Notes: a model not told the origin generated them from the sequence alone. A stretch of DNA of 64,000 nt from Poecilobothrus nobilitatus (GCA_947095535.1 OX352774.1:246289825-246353824), one strand, 5' to 3'; shown: positions 49,319-61,740, counted from the stretch's first letter. Translations and numbers: made by a program.

Positions 49319-52300
49319 ATGTTATTTAATAAATTAACTATTTTAATATTAGTGATTTTACAATTAATTAATTTTTCAATATCAGATCAACCATATCAAG
49401 TAACAATATGGTTAAAAACAGATTTAATGGATAATAATAAAACAATAAAACCACCACCATTATGTAATGGTATTATAATACATGAACGTTTAATATTAAC
49501 AACAGCAACATGTTTACGTAATACAACACAATTATTATCATCTATAAATAATAATAATAATAATACGGATACAAATGATGATAATGAAGAAATAATACCA
49601 ATTAATACTGATGATTTATTAAAAATGTTAAATTCAACAATACCATCAATTGTTATTGAATTAAATAATACTGATGATAATCAATTATCTGGTAATAATT
49701 TAACATCAAAATTAAATGATAATAAAATGAATTTTACTATATTAAATTCATCAAATATTGTTATATTAGCTGGTTTACATACACCAGATTCATTAAAAAA
49801 TGATCAAAAACAAAAACGTATTATGTTTAATATATCAGAAATAGAAATTGCAACAAATTTTAATATAACAACATTAGAAAATGATTTAGCATTATTACGT
49901 TTAAATGAATCATTACCATTATCTGAAAGACGTGATATACAATGGATTAGTTTAGATGATCATGTTGTATATAAAAATAATACATGTACAATTGGTTTTT
50001 ATAATTATATGGTAAGCTTTTAATATTTTATATGATTTATTTAAATTAAATAAATTCAAAATATATTAAATTAATTTCTATTATAAAAAATGAAATTTAA
50101 ATTTTCAGAAACATTTGAATGTCATTTACATTCTATAATTCTAAAAAAAAAATTCAAAAAAAAAGTATTTTTAATTTAAGTGCAACAAGCATTTTCTTTT
50201 GAAATGTAAATGTATCTATGTATGTATATAATAAAAGTTTTTGTTATACATAATAATAAAAATTATGTAAATAGAAAAAATTCCACTTAAAAATACTTTT
50301 ATGTATTTAAAAAAGGAAACTTGCACTTAAAATGAAATTACATTTATTAAAAAACCAAAAAAAAAAAATTAACCTTTACTTAAAGTGGAAATCCTTTTTC
50401 TTAAAATAAAAGAGGCATATACATATATATTATTATATAATCACAAACTATATACATATATATGGTTTGCAAATCACCTGTATAAATTCTTTACGATTCC
50501 TGAGCCGACTTTATGAGTTTCAATGGTTTGGTGATATAATCGAATCGAATTCAAATTTTAAATTGTATTTACATTTAATATGATAATTAAATTTGCTTCC
50601 ATACTCCCACTATAACAATGAATTTTGAAGGAAATGTCAGATTTAGCTAACGCATTATTATATAACGTGGATTTAACGGGTCCGTTAATTCTCAGTATTT
50701 TTGCTGGCCTATTTCCATTTAAAATGACGCTTTCCTATGGCGCTTTGCTATTTTAAATGGAAATGGGTTTTTAGGTATTATATATAAAATTTATTTTTCT
50801 CAGATATAATTTTAACTTTTGTGTATTTAGTTTACTAGTTTACTAGCTAGTATTAGTATTTTTTTTTATTCAATTTAAGTGTGCATGTTAACTATATACT
50901 AAAAAAGGAATTATTTAATACATTATGTGATTAAAATTAAAAGGGTTAAATTCATATACGAATCAATCCATTCACATACACTAAGGAACCGTGTTATTTT
51001 GATTTTTTTCGACATTCGACAAGCCTTTCAACATTAACTGTTTTTTTTTTTTGTTTTTTCGCCGCTTCTTACAAATTTTGGCAAACCTATACCAGTTTTT
51101 TCTGTAATCCTATATCTAATGTTCCTACCTTGTACCTGAAATTTACCTGTACGTAGTGTATATTGTCTTATACTGTTCTATTGAAATTGAATGAATTGAC
51201 TTTCGTTATTCAAATAAAATTTAAATCAATTAACATACCATATAGCTTATATACAATCGATAGATTTTTGTCTTAATTAGTATCTTAAAAATAAAGTTAA
51301 GTTTCTTTTTTCAGAATTTTGTAAATTCTTATATACATATCGCGAATTCCATGTTAGTCATTGGGATATTTAAAAAAATTTAGAAATTTTCTTTTATCAA
51401 TTTAGCTAAACTAACTCTATTCTAAAAAAAAATATTTGCAAATTTAAAACACCTTTATAAAGCTTGCAAATATTTCGATGTTCCAACAACAAATACTTAA
51501 ACGAGAAATGAAACTTGTATTTTCATAAAATGCTGTTACTGATCGGGATCGTACACTTTTGTTAGTTTTATAATTTTCAATATTATACCAATTTCTGCCA
51601 ATTGATAAAACATGTCTATTGATATATACATCTACATATGTATATGCCTATTGATAAAACATGGACTAAAATCTAATTATATGCTTTCTATTACAACTTC
51701 TCAAAATACTGTGTTAATCAATCAGGATGATGTTAGTGTTAGAATGTGTTAGTCATCAGGATGATGGGGCATTTTAATAAAAAATTTTCCGCCTCAAGAA
51801 TGAATTTGAATCAATTTTAAAAATACAATTTAAAGAGGAAAGCAGATAAAGAACTAATACTATAACTTTATCTAATAAAGAAAACCGTACAAAATATTAT
51901 ACAGATCATTTTCAAATTTTCGGTTTTTGGCTCATTTTTCATGGCATTCCCCTTCCCCATGTATAGGATATGTAGATTTAAAATATTCAATTAATAATTT
52001 TTTAAAGTAAATCTGTCAGCGATCATCAATTTTAGTTTTAATCTTCTTTAACTTCTAAATATACACCGAGTTATATTATGTTTATTAATCTAAAAGTAAA
52101 ATAACAAAGTAACAAAATTTAACTTAAATAACGAACCAAAAAAAAAAATAAAAATAAAATAAATAAAATCAATAAATTAATGTGTTAATTTATTTTACCT
52201 TGAAATTGATCACATTATTTTAATTTATTTTTTTTTATGTACAATATTAAGGTGTTAAATATATTTTAAATAAATAACATAAAAAAAAATATGAAAATTT

Positions 52301-53140
52301 TTCTTTTTAACTTTTTAGTCTAAAAATAGCCAAGAAACGCATACTGTTAAATTATGGAATAATCAAAATTGTACAAATACAACAGAATTTCAATCACCGC
52401 GAAGACGTGACATTTGTTCATCATATGTAAATCCAACAATTTGTGATGTAAGTATATTTATTATATAAGTATTTATATAAATATAATAAAATGATCTCTT
52501 TCATATTATACACATATTATATATATAATTTATATAGATTATATTAAATTAATTTTATTTTGATTTAATTTTTAAACGCGTATATAGTTAACACCAAGTG
52601 ATTTGACAAAAAGTAATGATCGTGGTACTGGTTTAGTATGTGATAGTAAATTAATTGGTGTTTTATCACAAATAATACCACATAATAATAAAACAAAATG
52701 TTTAAATATGAATCCATTTAATGCAATTTATACAAGAGTATCAATACATTTAAATTGGATATATGAAAAAATTGCAATTGAAAGTATGGCTGATTTAGGA
52801 AAATCAAATTATATTTTAGCATTACCATATAAAGAATCAGCTCCATCACCACATATTCAAATGACAAGTAAGTATACATATACCTACCTATATATATATA
52901 TAAAATTTTAATTTTAATATTAAATACATGATAATATTTTACATATATACATATTATAATATTTATATTTTTATAGTGAATCCATTAGAACAAGAATCAA
53001 CAATATCACCATTATCATCTATGACAACTACATCAAGATCAAGTAAACATAATTCAGATATTGGAATGAATTCAAATGTTAATACAAATGAATTTCATGA
53101 TACACATCAAAATGATATAAAAACAAATCAAACTGATAAT

Positions 53141-53172
<32 letters not shown>

Positions 53173-53293
53173 TAATTTAAATTCATCTAAAGATAATAGT
53201 AAATCGGCTGCAGATATTTCATCTATAAAATTGATCTCTTCATCAATTCTATCAATATCAATTCTATTAGGTTTAACAGTAACATTTTTTTAA
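49319..53293 (+). CDS. Secreted/surface-anchored serine protease homolog (catalytically dead trypsin fold)
   Basis: The coding exons are 49319-50011, 52319-52447, 52588-52867 and 52977-53293, with GTAAGC, GTAAGT and GTAAGT donors and TTTTTAG, ATATAG and TTATAG acceptors (phases 0, 0, 1). They join to 472 residues. A signal peptide spans residues 1-22. The S1-family landmarks are altered: LCNGIIIHERLILTTATC has Thr64 where the catalytic His is expected (AAHC becomes TATC). ENDLALLRL keeps Asp189. NDRGTGLVC replaces GDSGGPLVC, so the nucleophile Ser is Arg286. YTRVSIHLNWI is the usual C-terminal helix. An Asn-rich insertion (about 74-146) separates the His region from the rest, and there are many N-x-S/T sites. 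After the fold comes a Ser/Thr/Asn/Gln/His-rich linker and a hydrophobic C-terminus of about 19 residues with no positively charged tail, which suggests a GPI signal or tail anchor. Intron 1 is 2307 bp; the others are 140 and 109 bp. Function is probably non-proteolytic. No precise ortholog is recognised. Confidence 0.87.
50150..50400. repeat. Inverted repeat in intron 1 of the protease homolog
   Basis: AAAAAGTATTTTTAATTTAAGTG (first 20 bases, about 50160) has an inverted partner, CACTTAAAAATACTTTT (about 50284). CACTTAAAATG and TTACTTAAAGTGG follow. It is similar in motif to the foldback region at 25365-25775. Weakly supported. Confidence 0.35.
50708..50767. repeat. 60-bp hairpin in intron 1
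   Basis: CCTATTTCCATTTAAAAT pairs with ATTTTAAATGGAAATGGG around a GACGC…GCGCTTTGCT loop. The stem is about 17 bp, nearly perfect, and GC-containing in an AT-rich intron. It may be a small MITE. Confidence 0.6.
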
Positions 53294-53526
53294 AAAAAAA
53301 ATTTTTTTTTTTTTATTTCAATTTAGTATTTAGTTTTTGTTTTAATATAATGGAAGTTGATGACTTAAACTATATGTATATACATATATATATATATTAT
53401 ATATGTTTTATACTTAATATATATAGAAAGTTATCATTTAATGTTAATTAGGGTTTTAATTTAAATATAAAAAAAAAAAAAAACGAAAAAAAAAAAAAAT
53501 TAATACATATACAGATAAACTTTTCA

Positions 53527-53532
53527 AATAAA
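53527..53532 (+). terminator. Candidate polyadenylation signal of the protease homolog
   Basis: AATAAA lies 234 bp after the stop codon in an AT-rich 3' region. Other A-rich near-matches occur, so this is a candidate only. 53550-54060 otherwise shows TA-rich filler. Confidence 0.35.
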
Positions 53533-54059
53533 CTTTTATGAAGAATCAAATCAAGTCAGGGTCCAGAAATATTTTATTGGATGGGATTTGTGAATAATAG
53601 TTAAGCTTTCAATAATGTGCTAATTTAATTTACATTAATATAAATCTATATATATACATATATGTGTATATACATATATATATGTGTTAATATATATTTT
53701 ATTTTTATGCAGTTTTATATATGTATATATATATATATGAGTAAATACTTGTCTTTAAGTAATTTAGTCTCTCAATATTTTATCAAAGTAAATTTAAATA
53801 TTAAAATAACAAGAAAAAAAAAAGAAGAAAAAAAAAGAAAAAAAAAATATTATAATATAAAGTGATAAAAAGAATTAAAAAAAAAATAATTGTTTTATTT
53901 ACTTTTTTTTTTTTTTTGTAGAGATTATATGATTTATTTGAACTGTGCTTAAATTTATTTAAAACAAAACACAAAAAAAAAAAATTTTAAATCTTTTCTT
54001 TAGTAAAATACTTAAGATACAAACATTTTGTAGATATTTTTCTCTTATCAATTGATGCT

Positions 54060-54880
54060 TTTTTTAGCACATTTCCAAAAAAATTTTGAAAAAATGTCCT
54101 TATTAGTTTCACTCTGTCCGTCCGTCCGTCCGTCCGTCTGTTTACAAAACTTCTACACCGTTAAAGATAGAGAAAAAAAATTTTAACCATGGAGTAGGTC
54201 TCATGAAAAAAATAATTTTGTGGAACAACTTTTTCATGTAGCCCCATCTATTACGAAGCTACAGCCCTTCAAACTTTGAAAAAGCCCTATTTTTAAATGC
54301 ATATATCTTATGTTATGCTTAAGATGTTTTCAATCGGAAAACGTCATTCGACAGGTATTTTTTTTAACTTTGTAAATTAATAACAAAATTATACAATTTT
54401 TTTTAAATTTAGTATTTAAATTTACCGTTATGTGAAAACCAAATTTTGCATGATTTTTCTACTTTCATAACTCCGGCACGCTTTTAGATAGAGGCTTGAA
54501 ATTTTTAGGCAAGAAAGAACTTTTAGAATTAGTATAAGTTTGATCAGAAATTTTTTTTGGGCCATCCCCTGTTTATGAGCTATTAGGGCTCAAAAATTGA
54601 AAATTTGCTATTTTTAAACATCTATAACTTAGGTACCCAAGCTCCAGTAAAATATTTTTACATGTGCTAACAGTTTTTCTTACTTGTATAGGGTTCCAGA
54701 CTTACAGTCCCTCAAAATTCCAAAAAAGTCCTATTTGCACATATTTTCTTATTACAAAAAATTTCTTAAATTTTATTTTTTAAATTTTCAAATTTTTGTG
54801 CAAGTCACAATTCTAAACAGTTTGTATTGTGTTTTGGAAATGTGTGCTTTTAAAAACCGTTTGGTTTACATTCTACCTTG
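54060..54880 (+). repeat. Dispersed repeat family B, longest copy
   Basis: It contains the 5' blocks shared with 1310-1612 and the 3' blocks shared with 14930-15480 in a single run, so it defines the family's length (about 800 bp). It carries a CCGT microsatellite (54115-54138). No inverted termini and no ORF of substance were seen. It could be a Helitron- or MITE-like fragment. The class is not resolved. Confidence 0.65.
54115..54138. repeat. CCGT tetranucleotide microsatellite
   Basis: About five TCCG units in tandem. CCGT/CGGA arrays of this type are common inside insect mobile elements, and a related CGGACGGGCGAACGGAC lies at 57365-57381. Confidence 0.9.
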
Positions 54881-55720
54881 TTTTTTTAAATTTTCCAGTT
54901 ACAATTTGTTTATATTTTTTATTTTTTTGTTTTTTTTTTATTATTAAAATTCATACGAAAATAATATAATAAATTATCAGACATTTTAATGTTATTTTTA
55001 TTTTAACTGTTTTTCCTTGATTTGAATGTTTAATTAGGTGTATCTATATTGGAGGAGGAGGCGCAGATTTGCATTCTTTTTTTTTTAAAGTAAATAAAAT
55101 AAAAAGCTGAAAAACGTAATAATATGAGTTTTTTTTTTAAATTTTTTGATAAAATATTTTTATATAGTCTGGAAATTTATCCTTATTCTTTTTTTTTTTT
55201 TTAAATTAGCCCGACCTTAGCCCGTATGTATTGAGTTTATCCGGTTTTATTATTTTTAAAAAATATAAATAGTAATTCCTAAATATATATATATATATAA
55301 TAGTATATTTCTTTTTCATATTTTCGGTTAAAATTCAGTTTTTTAGGAATTAGGATACAATAAGATTTTTTTTAATTTTTAAACAAAGTAAATAAAATTG
55401 TAAAATTTATCATTTTCATGTCCAATTCACTTATTACTTTTAATATTAATAAAATTTTATTAAATTTTTGCCTTCATGTTATAATTTCCTTTTTAAGAAA
55501 GGGGTTGGCTACAAAATTCCATGCCTCACAATCTCGCGTATATCAAAAATTCGTGCCTCAAAATCTAGCGTTTTAAAACCAAATAATTTTTTTCATTTAT
55601 TAAATAGGTTGGGTTGGGTATGAAAATCTAAAAAATAAAATTTATAGGAAAAAATTCACAAAGAAAATATCACAAAACGATTTTCAAATTTAAATTAATA
55701 TTGTGTGTATATACAATACA

Positions 55721-55970
55721 ACTTAAACTCCCCCTAATTCAGAATCTCACATAAAGATATACATATATAAATATTCTGGAAAAGTCTAAAGCCGGTCCAA
55801 CTGGAAAATCGCTCTTAATTCAGAATCTCGTTTATAATATAAATATTCTCGTTTATAATATAATATAAAATAAGAAACTTTTAAAATAATTGGGGCTGTC
55901 GCTTCAAACCTTCGCTAAACAATTTATTGGAACCCTAATTTTGTAACTAACTCTAAAATCCCTCCTAACT
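55721..55970 (-). repeat. Dispersed tandem repeat family A, minus copy
   Basis: Read in reverse it gives GGAGGGATTTTAGAGTTAGT, CAAAATTAGGG, CCAATAAATTGTTTAGCGAA, GGTTTGAAGCGACAGCC, then further AGATTCTGAATTA monomers. The order is like the long-form units at 44400-44700. About three units are recognisable. Confidence 0.65.
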
Positions 55971-56679
55971 ATTTTTTTTTATATACATATTTCAACTACA
56001 AGGCATTTTTAGTTCAATTAGGCATTTTTAGTTCAATTTCTATTTAAAATGAAGTTGTTTTGATTAAATTACATACATATGTAGGTATATGTAATTTTAT
56101 ATGATAGGATATATTATTATAAATGTATGTTTTACGCTCAAAAATGATAGAAAAGCTTAAGTATTTTTCTGAATATAACATTCTAATGGGAAATAGTAAT
56201 AAATATTTGTATATAATTTTAATTGATTTTTTTTAAAAGAATATTTAATTTTTTTTTTTTATTATAAGTATATTTTCAAAGTACACAGTATCCAAATAGG
56301 ATTTAGGTAAATTATATTAGAAAAATATTAAAGGTGAGTAAATTGAAAAGAAAGCGGATTTAGATAAAAAATGTATAGACTATACTTAGTTTTCCCAGAC
56401 AATAGAAGTAACGATATATAGTTATGTATAGTGATTTACAAGATGTTGAAGGTTTAGTACATTTTAGCACTTTCACTTCACAAAATGCATCCGAAAATAT
56501 AAATACGTTTTATATTTTATTAGAGAGTACATAATTAAGCACTGTTATTAAAGTATAGCAATCTAAGAAAGTTGTAAATAACAGAGATTAGAGTGTAAAG
56601 TCATGGTTTAAAATAAAGAGTAAAGTCATAGTTTGAAGAGTTATCAAACCAGTGGAATAATGATGATTTTTAGTAAAAA

Positions 56680-57490
56680 ACAAGTAAATGTAACAGTAAG
56701 TCGATGGAACCGACTTATTTATACCCTACACCTAAAAAATTCAAATTAAATTAAAAATCCATGAGTTATTTTAGTCTTTATCTTTATTAAATTCGAAGAT
56801 ATACTTGTTAGGTCTTGGGAAGTGTGTGAAGGCATCCGGACCACCACCCCAATTCATCTCAAACTTTAGAGACATCATCAAAACAGGGTAGAATATACTC
56901 TTATATCAAATTTCAAGTTTTTGTATTTGTTAATTTCGAAGATATGCTTGTTCGGTCTTGGGAGTTGTGTGGGAGGTACCCAAACAACCACTCCAATTCA
57001 TCTCAAACTTTAGGCAAATCAGGGATTCAGGAAACAGCACCCTCGTATCAAATTTGAAGTTTCTATCTTTATTAATTCCGAAGATATGATTCTTCGGTTT
57101 TGGGAGTTGTGTGGGAGGTACCCGAACAGCTCCTCCAATTCATCTCAAAATTTGGACAAAACAACATCCTAGTACCAAATTTGAAGTTTCTATCTTTATT
57201 AATTTCGAATATATGGTTGTTCGGTTTTGGGAGTTTTATGGAAGGTATCCGAACCCATGGTCCGATTTCGCACATTTGCAATCCCAGCCTTACTTTAGTC
57301 ATTGTTAACCTACAGTATAAATTTCATCAAGATAGCATAATTATTTTTTGAGTTATCGTGCGTACGGACGGGCGAACGGACATCGCTAAATCGACTCAGG
57401 AGGTGATCCTGATTCAGAATATATACACATGTCCATATCTAACCCGCTTACTTTTGGTAGTTACAAACACCATACCAAAGTTAATATAAA
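56680..57490 (+). mobile_element. Insect-type interspersed element with 127-142 bp internal tandem repeats
   Basis: A unit containing TTCGAAGATAT, TTGTTCGGTCTTGGGAGTTG, TGGGAGGTACCCGAAC and CCAATTCATCTCAAACTTT repeats at about 56793, 56935, 57076 and 57204 (periods of about 142, 141 and 128 bp). The last unit is diverged. The array is followed by GCGTACGGACGGGCGAACGG, ACATCGCTAAATCGACTCAG and GTGATCCTGATTCAGAATAT. I recognise this block as a type seen at the end of repeat elements in many insect genomes. The palindrome AGTCGATGGAACCGACT is near the left end. Two overlapping reading frames of 65-83 codons are repeat artefacts. Confidence 0.65.
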
Positions 57491-59087
57491 ATGCAGATTT
57501 GAGTTACTGGTTGAATTTTATGAATTTTTTGTTATACATATATAAATTTTCAAAAAAAAAAAAAAAAATAATATAAAAGTACATAATTATATATGTATAT
57601 CTTTTTTAGCATATATTTATGTACTTCGCTGCACGAAGAGAGGAGCAGGGGAGAGATGAGAAGAGCAGAAAGGGTCGCAGCACCTAGGTGTAAGGACAAC
57701 TTCACTACTTCCCCCGTCATGACAACAACAACATGTACATCTAAGTTGTATAATTATTCTTGGTGTAACACTTTGTATGTGTAATATACATACATAATGT
57801 ACATAATATGTATTATAAAGAAAGTTTAAATTTATACAGTTTTATAGACTTCTTATACAGTTATTACCCTTATACATATATATACTGTAAGATTGTTATA
57901 TTTAACTTAAATTCTTAAAACTGTAAAATTGATATATATTTATCTTAAAAATCTAATAAATGTTTATTAAAGCTTTAGTAACTTGCTGATAATAATTTAT
58001 AACATCGTAAATACTTTTATACTTATTACAACTTTTTCAGATTTTCCGGTACATATAAATAATGTTTAATAATTTATACATGATTATAACAATTTTAAAG
58101 TTTACTCAACTTTGGATTTGTTGTATTAAACTTTTTAATATTTGTATTATTACAATAAAATTATATTTTAGAAGGTAAAAATTTAATATTTTTATTAACA
58201 TTAGAATTATTTTAAAGGTGTATAAGGGTAAGCACAAAAACATAATTTGTTTACAATTAAATTAAATTACATTTTATTTTATTTGATTATTTAAATAATT
58301 TATTAGTATTTGATTAAATTAAATAAAAATATTTTAAAAACTGTCAAAAATTAAAATTTAGTAATAATTAAGTGCTTGTTTCTAACAATTATTTAATATG
58401 TAGTAAATTTTCTAATCTTAATATTAATAGACTTTTGGCAAATAGAATGAGGGTTTAATTTTATGATTTTTTGCTACCATTTTTATTATAATTTTTTTTT
58501 TTTTTTTTAATATTTTAGAGTGTCATTAAAAACTTTAGATAACAACATTTTTTAACTTAAATCTGCTTAATATAAATAATTGTAAAGATATCCAAAGTAG
58601 AAAAAAATATTTTCAGTTTTTTTTATTGAAAATGAAAGTTATGCAATCAGAAATTTACAATAATAGTTGGAAATAAAAAAGTATCAAATAATATTTGAAG
58701 ATTTTATTTATTGGTACTCAATTTTAGTTAGAAATTTTTATAAAAGTTTTTACTGAGAAGATAAAACCATTTAATTATTAAACAAATTAAAGAAATGATT
58801 ATTCTAGTTGAAAATAAATAATATTTAATAAAATATGATATTTTTCGTTTATCGTTGTAATTGTGTTTATTTAGTGACAGCAATGTCGTCGAAAATGCTG
58901 TCAAAATATTTTAATTATCAGTAGCCTTCAAACTTTAAATCAATATATTCAATCAAATTAAATTTTTACCGGAGTCGGTTTTTGGTAAATGAAAATAATT
59001 TATACCGTGTTTAAAAATTTGTACAAAAAACAATTCAAATTTAAATTAAATTTAAATTTTACAAGAACAATAGTTGAAGCACTTGCA
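57491..59087. other. Intergenic region upstream of the LANCL3 gene
   Basis: AT-rich, with one GC-richer patch at about 57625-57730 (GAGAGGAGCAGGGGAGAGAT … CCCCCGTCATGACAACAACA) that looks like an older repeat fragment. 58850-58990 (TTTAGTGACAGCAATGTCGT, GCTGTCAAAA) is less AT-rich than its surroundings and is a plausible promoter/leader zone, though no core promoter element is convincing. Confidence 0.35.
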
Positions 59088-60407
59088 ATGGAAACAAGAT
59101 ATTTAGAAAATCCATTTCCAGACTATGATGGTGGAAAAGAAAAATTAGAAGTAAATAGTGAAAAAGTCAGAAATTTGATATGTGATTATGTAGACGCAAT
59201 TCTAGAAAATACAAGACCAGGGGCAACATCAGAGGATACCAGAGGAGATTTATATGTTGGCAATGCTGGTAATATATTTATTTTTTTGTTTTATTGATTT
59301 TTAGTTAAAATTATAAAAATAAATTTTTTTTTAGGTATTGCTTATATGTTTTATAAATTAGCTACATCACAACAGACTTCTGATTTGTATCCTGCATTAG
59401 ATCATGCACAATCTTATATTCGAAATGCAAAAGCAAATGCATTACGTTATAAAAAGAGATCGGATGAAAGAGTAGCATTTCTTTGTGGAAATTCTGGGAT
59501 TTATGCTGTTTCCGCAGCTATTTCTGATGCTGTTGGTGATCAAAATCAACTTGCAGATGACATTAATAATTTTTTAGCTGGATATGAAGCTGCATTACCT
59601 GTTGCTTTCACAAAGTATGGTTGCGATGAGGTATTAGTTGGACGTGCGGGTTATTTATCAGGTTGTTATTGGTTAAATGATACTTTAAAAAATAAACCTA
59701 TAGCAGATGATAAATTGGGTGATATTTGTAAAGTTGTTATTGAAAGTGGAAGACATTATTCACAACATACAAAATCCCCATTACCATTAATGTATCAATA
59801 TCATGGTACTGAATATTTGGGAGCTGCACACGGTTTAAGTGCTATTCTTCTGGTTTTATTGGATTCTCCATGGTTTAAAAATGATGCAAACGCACCAAAA
59901 GATGTCTTGAAAGATGTAAAAGCATCCGTTGATTTCTATTTAAATTTACAAGATGCTGAAGGTAATTTTCCAACAGCTTTGGAAGATTTAAAAACTGGCC
60001 GAGAAAAACGTTTAGTGCATTGGTGTCATGGTGCTCCTGGTGCTGTATATTTAATGGCTAAGGCATATTTAGTTTTCAAAGACGAAAGATATTTAAAAGC
60101 ATGTAAAAAAGCTGCTGATTTGGTATGGCGTAAAGGATTATTACGAAAAGGTCCTGGTATTTGTCATGGCGTTGGTGGAAATGGTTATGTATTCTTATTG
60201 CTTTATAGATTAACTCAAGAAGAGAAATATTTATATCGTGCTGTAAAATTTATGGAATATTTAACAAATTCAGAATTTAAAATGAAAGCACGAATTCCAG
60301 ATAGACCATTCAGTTTATATGAAGGTGTTGCGGGAACTGTTTGTTTCTTAACAGATCTTTTAGAACCTAAAAAAGCACATTATCCATTTATGGAAATTTT
60401 TCATTAA
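59088..60407 (+). CDS. LANCL3: LanC-like protein 3 (zinc-binding alpha/alpha-toroid protein)
   Basis: The two exons, 59088-59268 and 59335-60407, are split by a 66-bp intron (GTAATA…TTTAG, phase 1). They encode 417 residues, the usual length for the LANCL3 group. The seven-repeat LanC fold is evident from repeated G-x-x-G motifs: LYVGNAGIAYM, CGNSGIYAV, GRAGYLSG, YLGAAHGLSAIL, WCHGAPGAVYL, GICHGVGGNGYVF and YEGVAGTVCFL. The zinc ligands are present: Cys291 in WCHG, and Cys337 and His338 in GICHG. I place the start at the METRYLENPFPDY methionine, which matches the family N-terminus (good context, G at +4). An in-frame ATG at 58989 would add 33 residues unlike the family. LanC-like proteins are related to bacterial lantibiotic cyclases and, in animals, have been linked to glutathione addition to dehydroamino acids in LANCL1/2. 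The role of LANCL3 is unknown. The gene converges on gcm. Confidence 0.95.
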
Positions 60408-61740
60408 ATATTGAAAATAAATAATAATGACATACATACATATTATATTTTTTGAGTGGAAAACTTTAAAATTTCAACAATTATATTATATACACAAATT
60501 TAATACAAATTGAAAAAGTCTGATCCTGAGAATATTTATATTTGATACGTATAGATGTGTAAAAAGTAATAAGTTAAAATTATATTGTGTGCATACTCGT
60601 ATAACAAAAATTTGCTTTGTAAGGCTTTATTTGTACTTAACATATATTAAAAAAAAAAACGATTTGATTGTTTTGGTTCTGAATATACAATATTATATTA
60701 TATAACAATGTACCTTTTTAATATATAGTTAAAATATTGGTAGATATTTAATCTCATTATATTTCCAAAAAAAGAAAAAAGAATAATAAAAAAGAATTAT
60801 ATCACTAAAATTATTTCTGGATAATTATTTTTTAACAAAATCATCCTTTAATTAAAATTTAACTAATTTTTTGTCTAGTGGATTTCTCATTCTTTTCAGG
60901 ATATTACTGAGTCAATCAATCTCTACGAAGTTGATAATTGCTTTTTGGGTTGAAAAAAATTTTTTAATTAAACATGATAATTAACAGAAATTGTCATGAA
61001 AATGTAAAATAATTTATCTGTTTTGTGCCTTTGGTCTGTAACGCGATTTGAGTTCATTCTATCTGCTTAGATATTTTTTCAATAAAGTTTTGTTTGATTT
61101 TTTCAAAAATCTTTTGTGATCAGTTATCCTTGGCTAAACAAAATAATTTTGTTTTTTATTGCTAAGGGTTAATGTTCGCTAACATAATTGATCTCTATTT
61201 TATGCATATATTCTATTTTGAATGTGATATCATTTTCTAGAAATCTTAATCTAGATATTCTTAAAATTACAAAGTTTATTAATTATTATTAAAATATGAA
61301 TAATTAAAAAATTGTTAAAATTAGAACATTGTTTTTAAAGATAATTTATAAAATATTTCAGTACAATAATCTCCGAGAGAATTTGGAAAATTCTTTTAAA
61401 AAGTGATTCTTGTATTGAACATTAAAATATAATCATATAATGCCTATATAATTGATCCCTGTATTCGTAAAATCTTTTAAAGAAAAATTTCTTAATCAAA
61501 TTTAAAATTTGATAAAGTTTTTCAAAAATAAATAACATTTTTATAATTTTATATGTTTTTTTTTTATTTATTAATTATAATTAAAAATTAAGTAAATAGT
61601 TTTAAATTCATTTTAAATATAAATAACTTAACTAAAAACATAACTATTGATTTAAATAATTAAATAGAAAAAAAATAAAAAATAAAAAGAATTAATTAAT
61701 TATTTCACTAGGATATATTTAAAAAATAAAAAAAAATTTG
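60408..61740. other. Intergenic region between convergent LANCL3 and gcm
   Basis: This holds the 3' untranslated regions of both genes and 1.33 kb of AT-rich DNA. An AATAAA at 60416-60421 lies only 9 bp after the LANCL3 stop and is probably too close to serve as its only signal. No exon, repeat family or hairpin of note was recognised. The short 61719-61901 minus-strand reading frame is a shadow of gcm. Confidence 0.5.

Noticed and set aside
52928..52976. Methionine at 52928 as an independent start for the last protease-homolog exon
   Set aside because: It lies in intron 3; the exon begins after the TTATAG acceptor at 52976, and joining to the previous exon keeps the frame.
57072..57351. Three overlapping 65-83 codon frames on both strands
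   Set aside because: They all fall within the 127-142 bp tandem repeat element and overlap one another.
58989..59087. Upstream in-frame ATG for LANCL3
   Set aside because: The added 33 residues do not resemble the family N-terminus, whereas the methionine at 59088 aligns with it. The upstream segment is AT-rich like a leader.
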